From Chloroflexota bacterium (lineage in GTDB: Bacteria > Chloroflexota > UBA6077 > JACCZL01), in the NCBI GenBank assembly GCA_030447245.1, contig JAUJPG010000012.1:31228-95227 (forward strand): DNA of 64,000 nucleotides. Direction: 5' to 3'. The first letter of the stretch is position 1. Each line of letters starts with the position of its first letter. Below are positions 1 to 10,335 of the stretch, piece after piece. The notes under the pieces were generated by a model. It saw nothing but the letters and a program-made list of their open reading frames with translations, was not told the DNA's origin and made no database searches. Both the position numbers and the translations under genes were made by a program.

Positions 1-969
1 TAGACGATCCCGACGTCGTGGATCGCCCCCTCCCAGTTGCCGGTCTTGTTGGCGACCGTCACGTCCGGCGGAAGCAAGGCCGGGATCCGGTCGCGGATCT
101 GTTGCCGCGCCAGCAGTTGGACCATCTCGGCACTGGTCGGCGCGTCGACCGCCTCGCCCTGAGCCATCAGCTCCAGCAGGCGAAGCATGTCGCGGGCCGA
201 GGTCGCCAGGTCGTCGTTGCGGATGTAGGTCTGCTGCAGACCGAGATTCAGCGCATCCTCGTTGATCCGCCAGGTCCCCACCTTGCGGGCCAGCATGAAC
301 GCGCTCGAGTTGTCGCTGATGGTGACCATCCGCTCCAAGGCGGTGCCGACGGTGATCCGCGTCCCGACCGGCCAGGGCAGCGAGCCGAGGTCCATCGCCG
401 CGTCCGCGGCGCCGATCGTCATCTCCTCACGAAACGTCAGGTTTCCCCATTCGCGCAGCTTGAAGACCTCGTACATGACCGGTAGCTTGTACAGACTGGC
501 GGCCTGGAAGGGGAACGTCTCGTTCCAGGCGACCTCGCGGCCGCTGCCCAGGTCCTTGACCGCGATCCCAAAGCGACCGCCCAGACCGCGGAACGGTGCG
601 AACACCGCCTCGCGCAGCCGATACTGGGCGACTGCGCCGGGATCCGGTGCCTGGGCGGCCGGCCCGGCGGCCACGTCGAGGGCGCCGCCCTCGGCGGACA
701 CGCTGGCGCCGGGCACTCCTGCCGGCAGCCCTTCGAGCGCCGCCGGCGCGCGCCCTCCACTGGCGAGCAGATCGGGCTCGTCGGCCGGCCGCGCTGCCCC
801 GCCGACGAGCAAGCGGAACAACACCGCGAGCGCCAGGCCGGCGACGACCAGCGGCCCGAGGAAGCGCCGCGGAGGCCGACGCGCCCGGACGCGGCGCGCG
901 GAGGTTGAGGGAAGACGGCGGGCCTGCTCAATGGGCCGTCGCCGCGGTGGAGCCGCGTAGATCGCTCAC
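1..969 (-). pseudogene. Serine beta-lactamase-like hydrolase, C-terminus cut by window edge, frameshifted near start
   Basis: The minus strand reads as an exported serine hydrolase of the class A beta-lactamase fold (beta-lactamase2 type). After an arginine-rich N-terminus there is one hydrophobic anchor (GLALAVLFRLLVGG), a Pro/Gly/Ala linker, then the nucleophile motif SLYK (plus ~493-504), an ISDN motif and, near the window edge, NKTGNW followed by HDVGIV. These correspond to SxxK, SDN and KTG of the family. The stretch EDALN follows SDN too closely to be the omega-loop ExxLN, so I do not claim beta-lactam hydrolysis; a cell-wall role is equally possible. A GTG start at 969 has a good GGAGG ribosome site, but that frame stops after 13 codons and the body continues in another frame, implying one indel near 930. 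Confidence 0.75.
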
Positions 970-1107
970 CCTCCGGAGGGTCCTGTTGCGCGTCGGAGTG
1001 CGAGCCGCGGCGGTATGCCGCTCCCGCGCTGGATCGTCCGCGGCGCACGGGCACCGCCCAGTATAGGGCCTGCGGCGCGCGATCGGCCATCCGCGCGCGG
1101 ACGAGGG

Positions 1108-1383
1108 CTACCCCGTGGGGGCGCTCGTCGGGTGCTCCGAGCAGAGCTGGGCCAGGATCCGCTCGCGCAGCCGCATGCCCCACTGCCAGCGTTCCTCGTT
1201 TGGCGTACCCTCGTGAAGCGTGTACCAGAAACGGCGTCGGCAGCGATGGCACTGGACCCAGCGGACGTCAATCCCCGGCGCGATCTCGAAGGCCACCCGC
1301 CGCGACTCGGCCGCCTCTGGGAACAGCTCGACCACCGTGTTGTACGGCCGCTTCGACCCTTGCGTCATGACATCATCTGCCAT
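1108..1383 (-). CDS. Hypothetical protein with a CxxC pair
   Basis: A 91-residue open frame from an ATG at 1383. The middle holds WVQCHRCRRRFWYTLHEG, a single CxxC knuckle followed by basic and aromatic residues that could hold half a zinc site or bind nucleic acid. The acidic N-terminal part (VVELFPEAAESRRVAFEI) and the composition look like a real protein. I do not recognise the family. It is divergent from the terminase gene that begins about 200 bp away on the other strand, and no operon partner is obvious. Confidence 0.5.
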   Translation of the reverse strand: MADDVMTQGSKRPYNTVVELFPEAAESRRVAFEIAPGIDVRWVQCHRCRRRFWYTLHEGTPNEERWQWGMRLRERILAQLCSEHPTSAPTG

Positions 1384-1580
1384 TGTACGCGCACCTCACG
1401 GTGTACGATGGCCGACTCGGCAGACCTCCTGATCCAGGCCACTGGACCTGGCGCGCCGCCAGCGTCCGGCCACGTTCAACTGCGATTCCCGCCCGTGGCC
1501 ACCGGAACGCGGCACCTGACGCACGGGTAGCGTCCTCGCGGGGCGGCTGGTGTGCGCGCCTCGGGTGGGAGGTTGAGGCG

Positions 1581-3120
1581 ATGGCGCAGATCGGCGTGCA
1601 ACATGCGCGGCCCGAGCAGGAGCCGGCCCGCGTGGCGGGTATGCGGCGGGCACTGGGCGATGTCGGCGTGTTCGGCGCGGCGGTCCTCGGAATGCCGCTG
1701 CGTGACTACCAGCTCCGGGTCGCCCGCGCCGTGTTCGAGTCGATCCGCGCTGGCCACGGGCTTCAGTTCACCGTCCTGATGCCGCGCCAGGCGGCAAGAA
1801 CGAACTATCCGCCCACCTGGAAGCGTTCCTGCTCGCCGGCACCAGCGGTCCGGCGGCAGCCTGGTCAAGTGTGCGCCGACGTTCCGGCCCCAGCTCCTCA
1901 CCTCGATCGCACGGCTTCGGCGGGCGCTGGACAACCACCTGACCCCGGGGCCGCTGGCGGCTGCGCAACGGCTACACGGTCGAGCTCGGGGCTGCTCGCA
2001 TCCAGTTCTTCTCCGCCGAGCCACGCGCCAACGTCGTCGGCGCCACCGCGACCCTCCTGCTCGAGTGTGACGAAGCCCAGGACGTCAGCCCCGACAAGTG
2101 GGACAAGGACTTTCGCCCGATGGGCGCGACCGCGAACACCACGACGGTCCTGTACGGCGCCGTGGCTGACCGACGACTTGCTGCGCGCGCTCGATCGCGG
2201 TCAATCAGGAGGCCGAGGCCAGGGACGGAGTCCGCCGCCATTTGGGGTCGACTGGCGCGAGGTGGCGCGGCGAACCCCGGCCTACGGGCAGTACGTCGAA
2301 GGCGAGATCGCGCGGGCGGTCCCACCCGATCATCCGCACCCAGTACTTGCTGGAGGCGCTCGAGCAGGCCGGCGGCTTCCTCCTCGGCTGCCCAGCTCGC
2401 GATCCTCCAGGGCGAGCATCCCCATGGCCGACCGCCGGCTTCGGCGCCCGGCGACTTCGTGGCCGGGATCGACGTCGCTGGCGCTGACGAGGAGGACCCG
2501 GAGGGCGTCCTGACGCGGGTGAACCCCCGGGCGTGACAGCACCGTGGTGATGATCGCCCATGCTGAGCGTCTCCAGGTCGACGGGCTGGTCGTCGAGCCG
2601 CGGCTGCGGGTCGTCGCGCTCTACGCCTGGCGTGGGACGCCCCACCGCCAGCTCTACCCCCAGGTTCTCGAGCTGGTCCGCGCGGTCTGGCGCTGCGCCC
2701 GCGTCGTGGTGGACGCGACTGGCGTCGGCTCGGGCCTGGCGACATTCCTCGGCGCCGCGCTGGGGAGCGGGACCGTCTTGCCCTACGTCTACACCGCCGC
2801 CAGCAAGAGCAGGCTCGCCTACGACTTTCTGACGCGGTCAACAACGGCCGCTTGAAGATCTACGCACCGTCCGACGCCCCGGGGAGATGCCAAAACCAGT
2901 CGCTCCGTCGTGTGCCCGACGCCCAGTCCTCCGCCAGGGCTCTTCCACCAGGCCCGCGCGGCCGTCTACCAGCTCCGCGAGAACAGCTGATGACCTTCTC
3001 GGTCCCCGGAGCACCAGCGGTCACGACGACCTGCTCAACGCGGCGGCGCTGCTTGCCCAGGCCGCCACGCTCGGTTGCGGACTGCCGCGGGTCGGAGGCG
3101 AGATTGGCGCGAGTGAGGGG
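1581..3120 (+). pseudogene. Phage terminase large subunit, multiply frameshifted
   Basis: Large terminase subunits are the ATPase/nuclease motors that package phage DNA. Starting at ATG 1581 (preceded by GGGAGG) the reading must hop frames several times, but the pieces line up in order. MPLRDYQLRVARAVF is followed by VLMPRQA, a Walker-A-like site broken by an indel. Then come IQFFSAEPRANVVGATA and LLLECDEAQDV, a Walker B with DEAQ, at ~2030-2090. The nuclease half has FVAGIDVAGADEEDPEG, STVVMIAHAE and RVVVDATGVGSGLATFLG at ~2450-2755, with the acidic residues of the RNase H-like fold. A GHDDLLNAAALLAQAA-like end lies at ~3010-3070. No portal, capsid or small-terminase gene is visible beside it. 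It is either a lone prophage relic or a complete gene carrying many sequence errors. Confidence 0.75.
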
Positions 3121-3148
3121 CACTCCGTCGCCGCGTGTCTCGGCGACG

Positions 3149-3418
3149 ATGCGAGAGAACGGCGGAAGCCGAGATGCTGGCCGAGCTTGTACTCGGACGG
3201 TCGTGGGTTCGCGCATTCGGTTCGGCAAGACGGTGGTTCAAGGGTCCCGTGTGTCCGTGTATCTGGTGATCGGGATGCTCGCGGGGGCACGACCCATCAG
3301 GCGGTCGCGGGCAAGTGCGAGATCAGCTGGAGGACGTCCGCGGGCCTCTCGCTACGCCGCGAGTATGCTCGGTGCCGAAGGCAGGCGGCGGATGTGCAGT
3401 ACGCTCATTCGTGGCTGA
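3149..3418 (+). pseudogene. DUF433 antitoxin-like protein, frameshifted
   Basis: The piece TVVGSRIRFGKTVVQGSRV followed by YLVIGMLAGG is the diagnostic first half of DUF433 proteins, small DNA-binding antitoxins that usually precede a PIN-like toxin. The second half is scattered over two other frames: YEIS-like and EDVRAAL-like residues, then RYAASMLGAEG. At least two indels are needed. A chosen ATG at 3149 gives about 14 extra residues before the conserved part. A toxin partner should follow at ~3400, but only a short unrecognisable stretch separates it from the convergent OsmC gene, so the partner appears lost. Confidence 0.6.
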
Positions 3419-3456
3419 GTGTGGCGGCCGTGACGACCTGCCGGAACTGGCGGCGG

Positions 3457-4003
3457 TCACGCTGATTTCGCGGACGGTGCCTCTGACCACTCCGTCCGCA
3501 CGTTGGGCGGCTGGGTCAACGTCTGCATGACCACACAGTATTGTTCGGCCTTTTCCCGCAAGGCGCGCAGTTGCTCGGCGTCGCGTCCGGCGCATCGATG
3601 TCGAAGCGGAGGCGGATCTGCTCGAAGCCAACGGGCGCGTCCTTGGCGATCCCAAGAGTGCCGCAGGTCCAGGTCGCCTTCGGCCACCACGTCGATCTCG
3701 CGGGTCGGGATGCCCATCGCCGTCGCGACCATCTGGCAGGTGATCTGCGCGCAAGCGGCCAGAGCCCCAGCAGCAGGTCCCCGGAACAGGCCGCCGTGCC
3801 CGCGCCGCCGACGCCGCTGTGCGCTTCTGCCTGGTAAATAGCGCGGCCGATGTCGACCGAGCAAGCGGGCTATCAGTTCTGGCTGCGCGCGCGCTGAGCG
3901 TGATGCGCGAGCTGCTCGGGTCGGACCGATACCGTTCCTTCAAGGGCCTTTGGAGCGTTCGAAGATCCATCGGTGATGCCTCCACGCCTGCATTATCGGT
4001 CAT
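3457..4003 (-). pseudogene. OsmC-like family protein, frameshifted
   Basis: OsmC/Ohr-family proteins are small thiol peroxidases acting on organic hydroperoxides. From ATG 4003 (MTDNAGVEASPMDLRTLQ) the frame runs to IYQAEAHSGVGG, shifts, and continues through GALAACAQITCQMVATAMGI, where the conserved cysteine-containing helix lies. After EIDVVAEGDLDLR it shifts again through VGFEQIRLRFDIDAP and finishes in QLRALREKAEQYC with LTQPPNVRTEW. The second reactive cysteine (EQYC) is present. The length and order fit OsmC. At least three indels are required, as in its neighbours. Confidence 0.7.
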
Positions 4004-4400
4004 CCGTGGTGAGGCTTCTCTGTTGCCCTGCCGCGGCCCGGCACCGATCCGCAAGCGCACCTGGTTACACCGACCACCCCGGCCATCGTGGAAGCCTTGT
4101 CCCAGAACATCCACGCGCGCGGACAAGCGCGACGTTGTCTCGCATCCGCGCCCGCTCTTTCGGGCTGATCTCATCCGCCCGTCGGTCGGGATTGCCGTCG
4201 GGCAGCCAGCTCTGGCCTGAGCCGCGACGAGTGGCTCCGCACCCAGTCTCGGCCAAACGCGGTGATCCCTGCCACTGATCCCGCCGCGCGGCGGCGATCT
4301 TCGCATGTCGATCACGCGGTGGGTACCCTGGTAGCGCGGCGCGACCAGAGTGTGGAATGGCCGGGATCGCGCAGCGCCTTGGCGCGCGGAGCAAGCCGCC
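4004..4400. other. Region without a recognisable gene
   Basis: About 400 bp between the start of the OsmC gene (minus) and the nitroreductase (plus). A minus-strand open stretch continues here with pieces such as HTLVAPRYQGTHRVIDM, but no family, good start or ribosome site is evident. It should hold the divergent promoters for the two flanking genes; I could not pick out convincing hexamers. Confidence 0.35.
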
Positions 4401-4924
4401 ATGGCTGAACCTTGCGCGGGCGATCGGATCGCCTTTCTTCGCGGGTTGCACGGTGCGCGATTTCCGTCCCGGACCCGCTCCCTCGGGAGGTCGTCGACGA
4501 CCTGCTCGAGGTCGCCCGCTGGACCGGCAGCGCCAGGAATCTCCAGCCGTGGGAGTTCGTCGTCGTCCGTGACCCAGCGACGCTGCGGGCCTCTGCACAG
4601 GCCGAAGGCTACGCTGAGCACCTGGACGGCGCCGCGCTCGGGATCGTCCTGGTGATGGCCAGCAACCCGAGAAGGTCGCCCAGGAGACCTTCGATGAGGG
4701 CACGGCGTTCTCGCCAGCTCGCCGCGCTCGCCCACGGCGTTGGCTCCTGCATCGGCTGGTTCGCCGCGGGCGGCATGGCCCAGGCCAGATGCTCGGCATC
4801 CCGCCCGAGCGCCTTGTGCGCCTCTCGCTCGGCTACGTGGATGAGGACGCCCACCACGCCGCCGCCGCCCCGCCAGGCGCGCAAGCCGCTCGCCGCGCTG
4901 ATCCACCAGGAACGCTACCGCTAG
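4401..4924 (+). pseudogene. Nitroreductase family protein, frameshifted
   Basis: FMN-dependent nitroreductase-fold oxidoreductase. From ATG 4401 the frame reads MAEPCAGDRIAFLRGL, then must shift to TVRDFRPDPLPREVVDDLLE and ARWTGSARNLQPWEFVVV. The latter is the typical FMN-contact segment (R...P.N.QPW.F). Later pieces are EHLDGAALGIVLVMA, then LAALAHGVGSCIGWFA and MLGIPPERLVRLSLGYVDE, matching the family's C-terminal half, which ends at the TAG at 4922. At least three single-base shifts are needed. The substrate cannot be inferred. Confidence 0.72.
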
Positions 4925-4939
4925 CCCCTGGAGCCAGTT

Positions 4940-5785
4940 CTAGACGCCCAGCAGCTCGCGGGCGTGGTCGCGGAGCATCGGGCGAATCTCGTCAGCCCCG
5001 AAGCCATGTCGAGCAGGCCTCGGGCGTACAGCTCCAGGCCCTCGGCTGCGGGGTCGACCTGGCCGAAGTCGGTCGCCATGATCGTGCTGGCGGGACCGAC
5101 CTCGCGGATGCGGGCCGCGAGCTGGGCCATCGTCAACTCGCCGTGCGGCGGGCTGACGATGTTGTAGGTGCGCTCGAAGAATACTCCGCGCTCGACCAGC
5201 CGTCGCTGGAGCTCGACTGGCACCGCGATCTCGCGCATGTCGATGGGTCAGGATGATCTTGCTTAGCCCCATCTCCACGGGCCCGCGTGACCAGCCGATC
5301 CACTTCGTCGGGCGAGGTGGCCAGGATCATGCCTCGGTCACGGACGATCTCCAACACCGACTCGGTGTCCCGCGTCAACCTCCCATCCGCCGTGAAGACG
5401 AACGGCCGGGTTGCGACGCGACCTGAGGCGTGCGCGGTGGGGCGTCCCCGCCCCGGGCCTGGCTTCGGCGGCGAGCTGGTTCTCGGCCTGGAACGTCGGC
5501 ATCCACGCCACCTTCGCGCCGCCCCGCGCGCGCCTCGACCGCCCACGGGTTCAGCCATCGATTGATTCAGGACGATCGAGCCGAGCACCCTGACACCCGG
5601 CACCTGCACCTCGAAGCTAGGCGGCCCGCAACGCGGTGCTCCAGGAGTGATTCTTGAGCACGATGGCCGCCATCGCCAAGCGCCTGGCGCGCCGCCTCGA
5701 AGTCGTCCAGCTTGCGTGGCGCAGGTCGGGCGCTGTGGACGTGGGTGTCGATGGCGCCTTCGAGCAGCTGTCGCGCATCGCGCAT
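4940..5785 (-). pseudogene. DUF6282-type metal-dependent hydrolase (amidohydrolase fold), frameshifted
   Basis: The likely start is the ATG at 5785: MRDARQLLEGAIDTHVHS, where DTHVH is the metal-binding HxH of amidohydrolases. Further pieces are VRVLGSIVLNQSMAEPVGG, LTRDTESVLEIVRDRGMIL and LSKIILTH (histidine after a beta strand). Then comes ERTYNIVSPPHGELTMAQLA, and TIMATDFGQVDP, the conserved aspartate strand. The order and motifs match the DUF6282 group of phosphotriesterase-like hydrolases. The most natural end is ARELLGV at the TAG at 4940. Several indels break the frame. It lies directly downstream of yjbQ and may share its transcript. Confidence 0.6.
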
Positions 5786-5839
5786 GCTGAGGATCTCTTG
5801 CTCCTGGCCCTGTGCGAGACGGTCGGCCCGGTGAGCTGA

Positions 5840-6261
5840 CCTCGGGGGTCGGGTCAGATACGAGGTATCGGCCGGGCCGTCGGTTATCCCGTGGCTCAGG
5901 CCGCGGGAGCTGACCGTGCGGGACAGGTTGTCCACATTGAAGTCGACGAGCACGATGCTCTGCCAGGTGCCCAGCGCAGGACTGCCGGCCAGCACGGCGC
6001 AGCGACGGGCTGACCAGCACTGGCAGGTGTCGGCGCCGTGGCCACGGGCCCCGATAGCGGTGGCGGTAGCGCACGTCGCGCGGCATGAGGCGCTCGAGCA
6101 GCTCCTCAAGGTCGCCCTCGGAGACCCGAGCTCCATCAGGCCAACCGGCCGTGGCATGCGGCGCGGCGCGACCAGTCCGTCGCCGCGCGTGCCACAGAGA
6201 TCGGCGACCGGGCGTCAGATCGACGATGCGTCGTGTCGATCGTCAGCACGGTCGTGTCCAT
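5840..6261 (-). pseudogene. YjbQ (UPF0047) family protein, frameshifted
   Basis: YjbQ proteins have weak thiamine-phosphate-synthase activity. The ATG at 6261 gives MDTTVLTIDTTHRRSD, typical of the family N-terminus. The frame then shifts and pieces such as GLMELGSP, DLEELLERLMPRD, RHRYRGPWPRRHLP-like and SPALGTWQSIVLVDFNVDN follow. The last is the signature LGTWQ-I-LV-FD block. The C-terminal end is uncertain because one frame runs on without a stop into the next gene. The coordinates are therefore approximate at the 3' side. Confidence 0.62.
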
Positions 6262-6272
6262 CGTCCCGCTCC

Positions 6273-7041
6273 CTACGTCGCCGCCTGTTGCCAGATGGCG
6301 CGGATGGAGTCGCGGCCGTCGTTGATCGCATCGAGGCGGTCAGCTCATCGCGTCCTCGGGGTCAAGGTCGTGCGCGGCCCCAGTGTTCACGCGCCGAAGC
6401 CGATCCGCCCTCGGTAGGCGTACTCGAAGCCGAGCAAGTGTGGAGCAGGGCCAGCTCTGGTAGCCTGGCCGCCTCCTCCAGCTCGGCCAGCGCCGCGTCA
6501 CCTGGTCCAGCGCCAGGTACAGCTGCCAAGCGCCAGCCGCAGCTCGGGTCACGCGGGTAGCGTGACCAGCCGCTCGGCCCTTTGTGCCTCGCGGACGTCG
6601 GCCAGCTCGCCGCCATCCAGCGAGGGGTCCTGACGTGGCGACTTCAAGGTGGGCAAGTGCGAGGTTCAGCTTGCGCGCGGCCGCCAGGCTGCCTGCCAGC
6701 GCAGTTTCGGTCACTGCGAGGTTCGCCCTCGACCAGCTCCCGCAGGTTACCGCCGTCGGCTGTTGGCGGCAGCTCGGCCACGGCCCCGAGCTGTTCAATC
6801 CTTCGTTCGATGCTTCGGCGCCCTCGCTCTCCGATACGCTCGACGGTGCTCAGATCTTCCAGCGCGATTGGCGAGTTCCAGAGGTCCTCGCCAGTCGCCC
6901 CGGCCCCAGTCGCAGCCAACGCAATGCCGAAGGCAGCAGCTCGCCACCGACTGGGAACTTGTTCAGCACGGCATTCCTCCCCCACCCACGGATGGCGCAC
7001 ACGGCGCTCGCGCCAGTTTCTTCACGATCTCGTCAAGGCAT
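6273..7041 (-). pseudogene. Unrecognised helical (possibly TPR-like) protein, frameshifted
   Basis: The minus strand carries alanine/leucine-rich helical pieces: ALEDLSTVERIGERGRRSIE, LAVTETALAGSLAAARKLNL then ALAHLEVAT, and ALAELEEAARLPELALLHT. The tail IRAIWQQAAT is followed by TAG at 6273. The alternating small/large residues resemble tetratricopeptide repeats, but I cannot name a family. A start near 7041 (MPCLDEIVKKLA) is plausible. Several indels break it. It sits upstream of yjbQ in the same direction with about 12 bp between, suggesting one transcription unit. Confidence 0.4.
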
Positions 7042-7239
7042 AGTCGCTCGGCTGCCGAGCTGGAGACGGAAATCTGGGTGTCTTGACGATTGTCCGCGGC
7101 TGTGACAGTGCCGGGACCCCGTGAGAGGGCTTGCGAGGGCCGAGCTTGCCTGGGAGCGGGGGTGTGATCACGGGCCCGGGCGCGTACAATGGGGGTGACC
7201 GCCGGCGCCGCCAGGGGTAGTCAGCACCATGGGGGTAGG

Positions 7240-8404
7240 TTGGTGACGCGCTTGCGCCGCGCGCTGCGCGCGGCATGAGGAATTGGGGGCAGTGGAGCGG
7301 GCCCGGGGCTGCGCTGGCGCGCCCTCGTTCTGGCCCTGGTCCGTTGGTGCGGGGCTGGGCGGCTGCGAGAACGCCCTCAGGCCCAGCGAACAGCGGTATC
7401 TTAGGCAGGCGCTCCGCGCCCAGGAGTACACCTGGCGCGTGCTGGCCTGCATGGGCGGCGCGTTTGATTGCGCGAGCGCGCCGTACGTCACCTACGCGAC
7501 TAACGCCGCGATCAGCGACCACTGGTACGTCGCACTCCAGCTGCGTGCCGACGCGGCGCGTCCGCCTCGGTCGCGGTTCGTTGCCAGGTTGACAAGACCG
7601 TCACGTGGATGGAGCGTCTCTGGGATCCACTGCCACGCGGACTGCGCCCCGCGCGCCGACCTGGATGGCTCCAACCCGACCCTTCGCGACATCTACGCCG
7701 ACGACAACGCGGTCATTGGCCTCGCCTTCCTGGACGCTGCTGTCACCGCCGATCCGGTCATCCGTGCTCGGGCGCTCACGGGCGCCACCCGCGCGGCCAG
7801 CTTCCTGACCGATGCGGGCTCTGGGACAGCACCTTCGGCGGCGGGCTATGGTGGAACAACCACCTTCGGCGGCGTTGATGGCCCAGCTCATGGCCGAGCT
7901 TCGCCGAAACGGCCGCTGATATCACGCCTGGTCCTCTCCAGGCGCTCGACCAGCGAAGAGTACGGGCTGTACGCCTACGCGGTGAACCACGCCCCTGACG
8001 ACGCCCGGCCGCGCGAAGATCGTCGGACGCTACTTTGGCTACGATCAGGCGATCGTGATGCTGCGCGCACCCGGACCGAGCCGAACCACGCACGCACCTT
8101 GGGAGGCTGTTCGATCATGCCTTCTGGCACCCAGAGGTCGGCGGCTATACGCTCGGGGCAGGCTGTTCCGACGCCGCCTCATGCCTTCTGGCTGTACGCC
8201 GTGGATGGAGACCCGCTGGACGTGACCGCGCCGCCGACGTCTACGCACCTTCCTTCCGTACGCCGCTTCCGCTGCACCGACGACATGCGCATCTCTGGCG
8301 GCCGGGCGGCAGCGTGGCTGGACCGCATCACGTACACGATGACCCAGGCCCAGATCCAGCGCGCCGCCGCCAGGCGCGGCGTGGAGATGGGCGCGGCTCT
8401 GTAG
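7240..8404 (+). pseudogene. GH76-like six-hairpin glycosidase, frameshifted
   Basis: Pieces in order are YTWRVLACMGGAFDC, ISDHWYVALQLRADAA, DLDGSNPTLRDIYADDNAVI followed by GLAFLDAAVTADPVIRA, ATRAASFLTDAGLWDSTFGG plus GLWWNNH, YAYAVNHAP, FWHPEVGGYTLGAG-like, and ITYTMTQAQIQRAAARRG at the end. A DDN pair, then GLWDSTFGGGLWW, is typical of glycoside hydrolase 76 (alpha-1,6-mannanase-like) (alpha/alpha)6 barrels. The protein is split over three frames. The N-terminus is uncertain. It overlaps the tail of the convergent amidase gene by a few bases. A cell-surface glycan role is an inference from the family. Confidence 0.5.
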
Positions 8405-8964
8405 AGCTTCTCTCCTGGGCAGGACGTCGGAGCGTGGTCGCGATGCCCGGTCAGCCGCCCCAGGTCCATCTCAAAGCGGCGGACCAGCCAGGCGCCGTCC
8501 GCGCCGCCGCCGCGACCTGGGCCTCGGACGGATCCTGGGTGCCGTAATCGCCGAGGAACGAGATCAACACCACCTTCCTTCGAGGAGTGGTAAGCGATGT
8601 CCTCCCACTCGCGCTCTGGACCGGCTACGTTGCGATGCTGGAGTACCAGGGCTTGTGATGGAGCGAGACGCCGACTGGCGTGTGCGGGACGTACGGCTGG
8701 ACGGCCCCGCCGCGCCCCAGGCTTCGCGAGATTTGACCCAAGCTGATCGGCGGTTGGAGGCCTCGACGACCGAAACCATAGCACCGACGGACTGAAGATC
8801 GATCCAGGCGTCGCCGTCGGCGCAGTTGGCGGGTCGTCGCTTGCCGCCCAGGCGGCGCGGACGACGGCTTCTACGGCGCCGGCGGCATTAGCGCACACCA
8901 GGACCACAGTAGACGGCGACGACTCGGGTCGCCCGATGTCGGTGCGCCGCGGCGTATCGTTCAT
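8405..8964 (-). pseudogene. N-acetylmuramoyl-L-alanine amidase / PGRP-domain protein, frameshifted
   Basis: Minus-strand pieces from ATG 8964 (MNDTPRRTDIGRPESSPST) lead through a short linker to VSVVEASNRRSAW, then SREAWGAAGP, which matches the R-x-x-WGA start of peptidoglycan recognition domains. AGPEREWEDIAYH carries the zinc-site region, and LVRRFEMDLGRLTGHRDHAP followed by TSCPGEKLYR is the signature GHRD-x-x-PT-x-CPG of amidase_2/PGRP. The frame is broken at least three times and no clean stop is seen before the convergent glycosidase. The likely role is cleavage or binding of peptidoglycan. Confidence 0.65.
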
Positions 8965-9052
8965 CTGGGGCCCCCTCCGCACATGTGGCCGGCAGCGAGG
9001 ATGCGGATCACCCGCCGAAGAGGAAAGCCCCTGGCCCGCGCCGCGCTGCGAA

Positions 9053-9687
9053 TCAGCGGCGAGCGACCAGCCGCTCGGCCTCGTCGCGGCTGGCCTCGGC
9101 GAGCCTGTTCGAGACGCCCGCGTGACGCGGCGGTCGGATCGTACCCCCGGAGCCGATCATCTCGGCGAGCAGGTCGGTCGCGGCGGCACCTCGATACGGC
9201 CGAGTTGATCACGACGTTGTGGTGCAGCGGGTCCAACCAATCTGACTGGAACAGGTAGCGAACGTAGCCCGCTCCTTGCGGTCCGCCTGGCGCGTCCTCG
9301 GCCTGCTCGCGCGTCATCGGACCAGGCTGACCACCGCCCTCCATGATTCGCGCGACCAGGGCCCGGAACGGAAGATCACCAGCGCCCGCAGCGCGTGGGC
9401 TATCTCGCCCATGCCGGTCAGTCGCGGCCCAAAGACGACGTTACAGGCCTACGTTGTAGACCACCGCGCGCAGCAGCACGCTGTAGCGGCGGCGCTCCTT
9501 CTCGAATTCCCAGAAGCCCGGCCGCTTCTCGTTCAGCTCGGGCGCTGTCGGAGTTGATGCCGCCATATGCCTCCGCTTCGAGCAGCGCCTTCTTGTCAAG
9601 GAGGCGGTAGCCTAGCCGCGCGGCCAACCCGCGGGCCACGTCGCCGCCCAAGCTCCCTTCCTCGCGGGAGACCGCCACCAGCGCCAT
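9053..9687 (-). pseudogene. Cytidylate kinase-like family protein, frameshifted
   Basis: From ATG 9687, with a strong AAAGGAGG ribosome site, the frame opens with MALVAVSREEGSLGGDVARG and LAARLGYRLLDKKALLE. This is the P-loop region of the cytidylate kinase-like group (AAA_26): S-R-E-x-GS-x-G followed by LGY. Later pieces are VVFGRDLTG-like, GYVRYLFQSDWLDPLHHNVV with INSAVS, and a C-terminal DEAERLVARR ending at TGA 9053. The YLF.SDWLDP..YNLVINT pattern is diagnostic. The P-loop lacks a clear GKS, as in many of these proteins. Two or more indels break it. Confidence 0.65.
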
Positions 9688-9859
9688 CTCGACCTCCTTT
9701 GGCAGGCCCGGTCCGGTCGCCCGGTCCCGTCCACGCCGACCCGTCCTGGGCCGCGGTCGGCCGATTGTAGCACCCCCGAGAAAGCATGGAGGTCGCATCT
9801 CGGGGAGCGATCGACGACCGACATCGAGGCGGCAACCGAGCGACCCTCCAGGAAGCGAC

Positions 9860-9892
9860 AAAGGGGCTTCTCGTCACACGAGAGGCCCCTTC
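9860..9892 (-). terminator. Rho-independent terminator after rplL
   Basis: On the minus strand AGGGGCCTCTCG and CGAGAAGCCCCT form a 12-bp stem with one mismatch and a 6-nt loop, followed by a T-rich stretch. It lies about 55 bp past the rplL stop and closes the ribosomal-protein unit. Confidence 0.75.
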
Positions 9893-9945
9893 GTCGTGCC
9901 CCGGACAAAGCGAGATGTGCTGCGTCCCGAGCCAGGGATGGCGCG

Positions 9946-10335
9946 CTACTTGACGTCGACGGTTGCGCCGGCTTCCCTCAGCTTCGCAGCGGCGGTGTCC
10001 GCCTCGTCACGGTTGACGCCCTCGCGGATCGGCTTTGGCGCCGCCTCCACCAGGTCCTTGGCCTCCTTGAGGCCGAGACTGGTCAGCTCGCGGACGGCCT
10101 TGATGACGTTGATCTTGTTGGCGCCGAAGTCGTTCAGGATGACGTCGAACTCGGTCTGCTCCTCGGCCACTGCCGCGGCCCCGTCACCACCCGGCGCTGC
10201 CACGGCGCCGGCCCCGGCTGGTGCCATGGCCACGGCGGCAGTGACGCCCCAGCGCTCCTCGAGCGTCTTCTTCAGCTCGACCAGGTCCAGCACCGTCATC
10301 TTCTCGAGTGACGAGATCAGCTCTTCGTTCACCAT
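9946..10335 (-). CDS. rplL: 50S ribosomal protein L7/L12
   Basis: L7/L12 forms the flexible stalk that recruits translation factors. The 129-residue protein starts at ATG 10335 ([20 protein letters not shown]), preceded by GGGAGAGG. It has the N-terminal dimerisation helices, an Ala/Gly hinge (~residues 37-60) and the globular domain with [20 protein letters not shown] and [18 protein letters not shown], ending in VDVK. All are typical. The upstream rplJ frame runs into it without a stop, probably because of an indel near the rplJ end. A hairpin terminator follows. Confidence 0.93.
   Translation of the reverse strand: MVNEELISSLEKMTVLDLVELKKTLEERWGVTAAVAMAPAGAGAVAAPGGDGAAAVAEEQTEFDVILNDFGANKINVIKAVRELTSLGLKEAKDLVEAAPKPIREGVNRDEADTAAAKLREAGATVDVK

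Noticed and set aside
260-330. EDALN as an omega-loop ExxLN of a class A beta-lactamase
   Set aside because: It lies only about 20 residues after SDN, whereas the catalytic Glu is about 36 residues away in class A enzymes; it aligns better with a helix of the general serine hydrolase fold.
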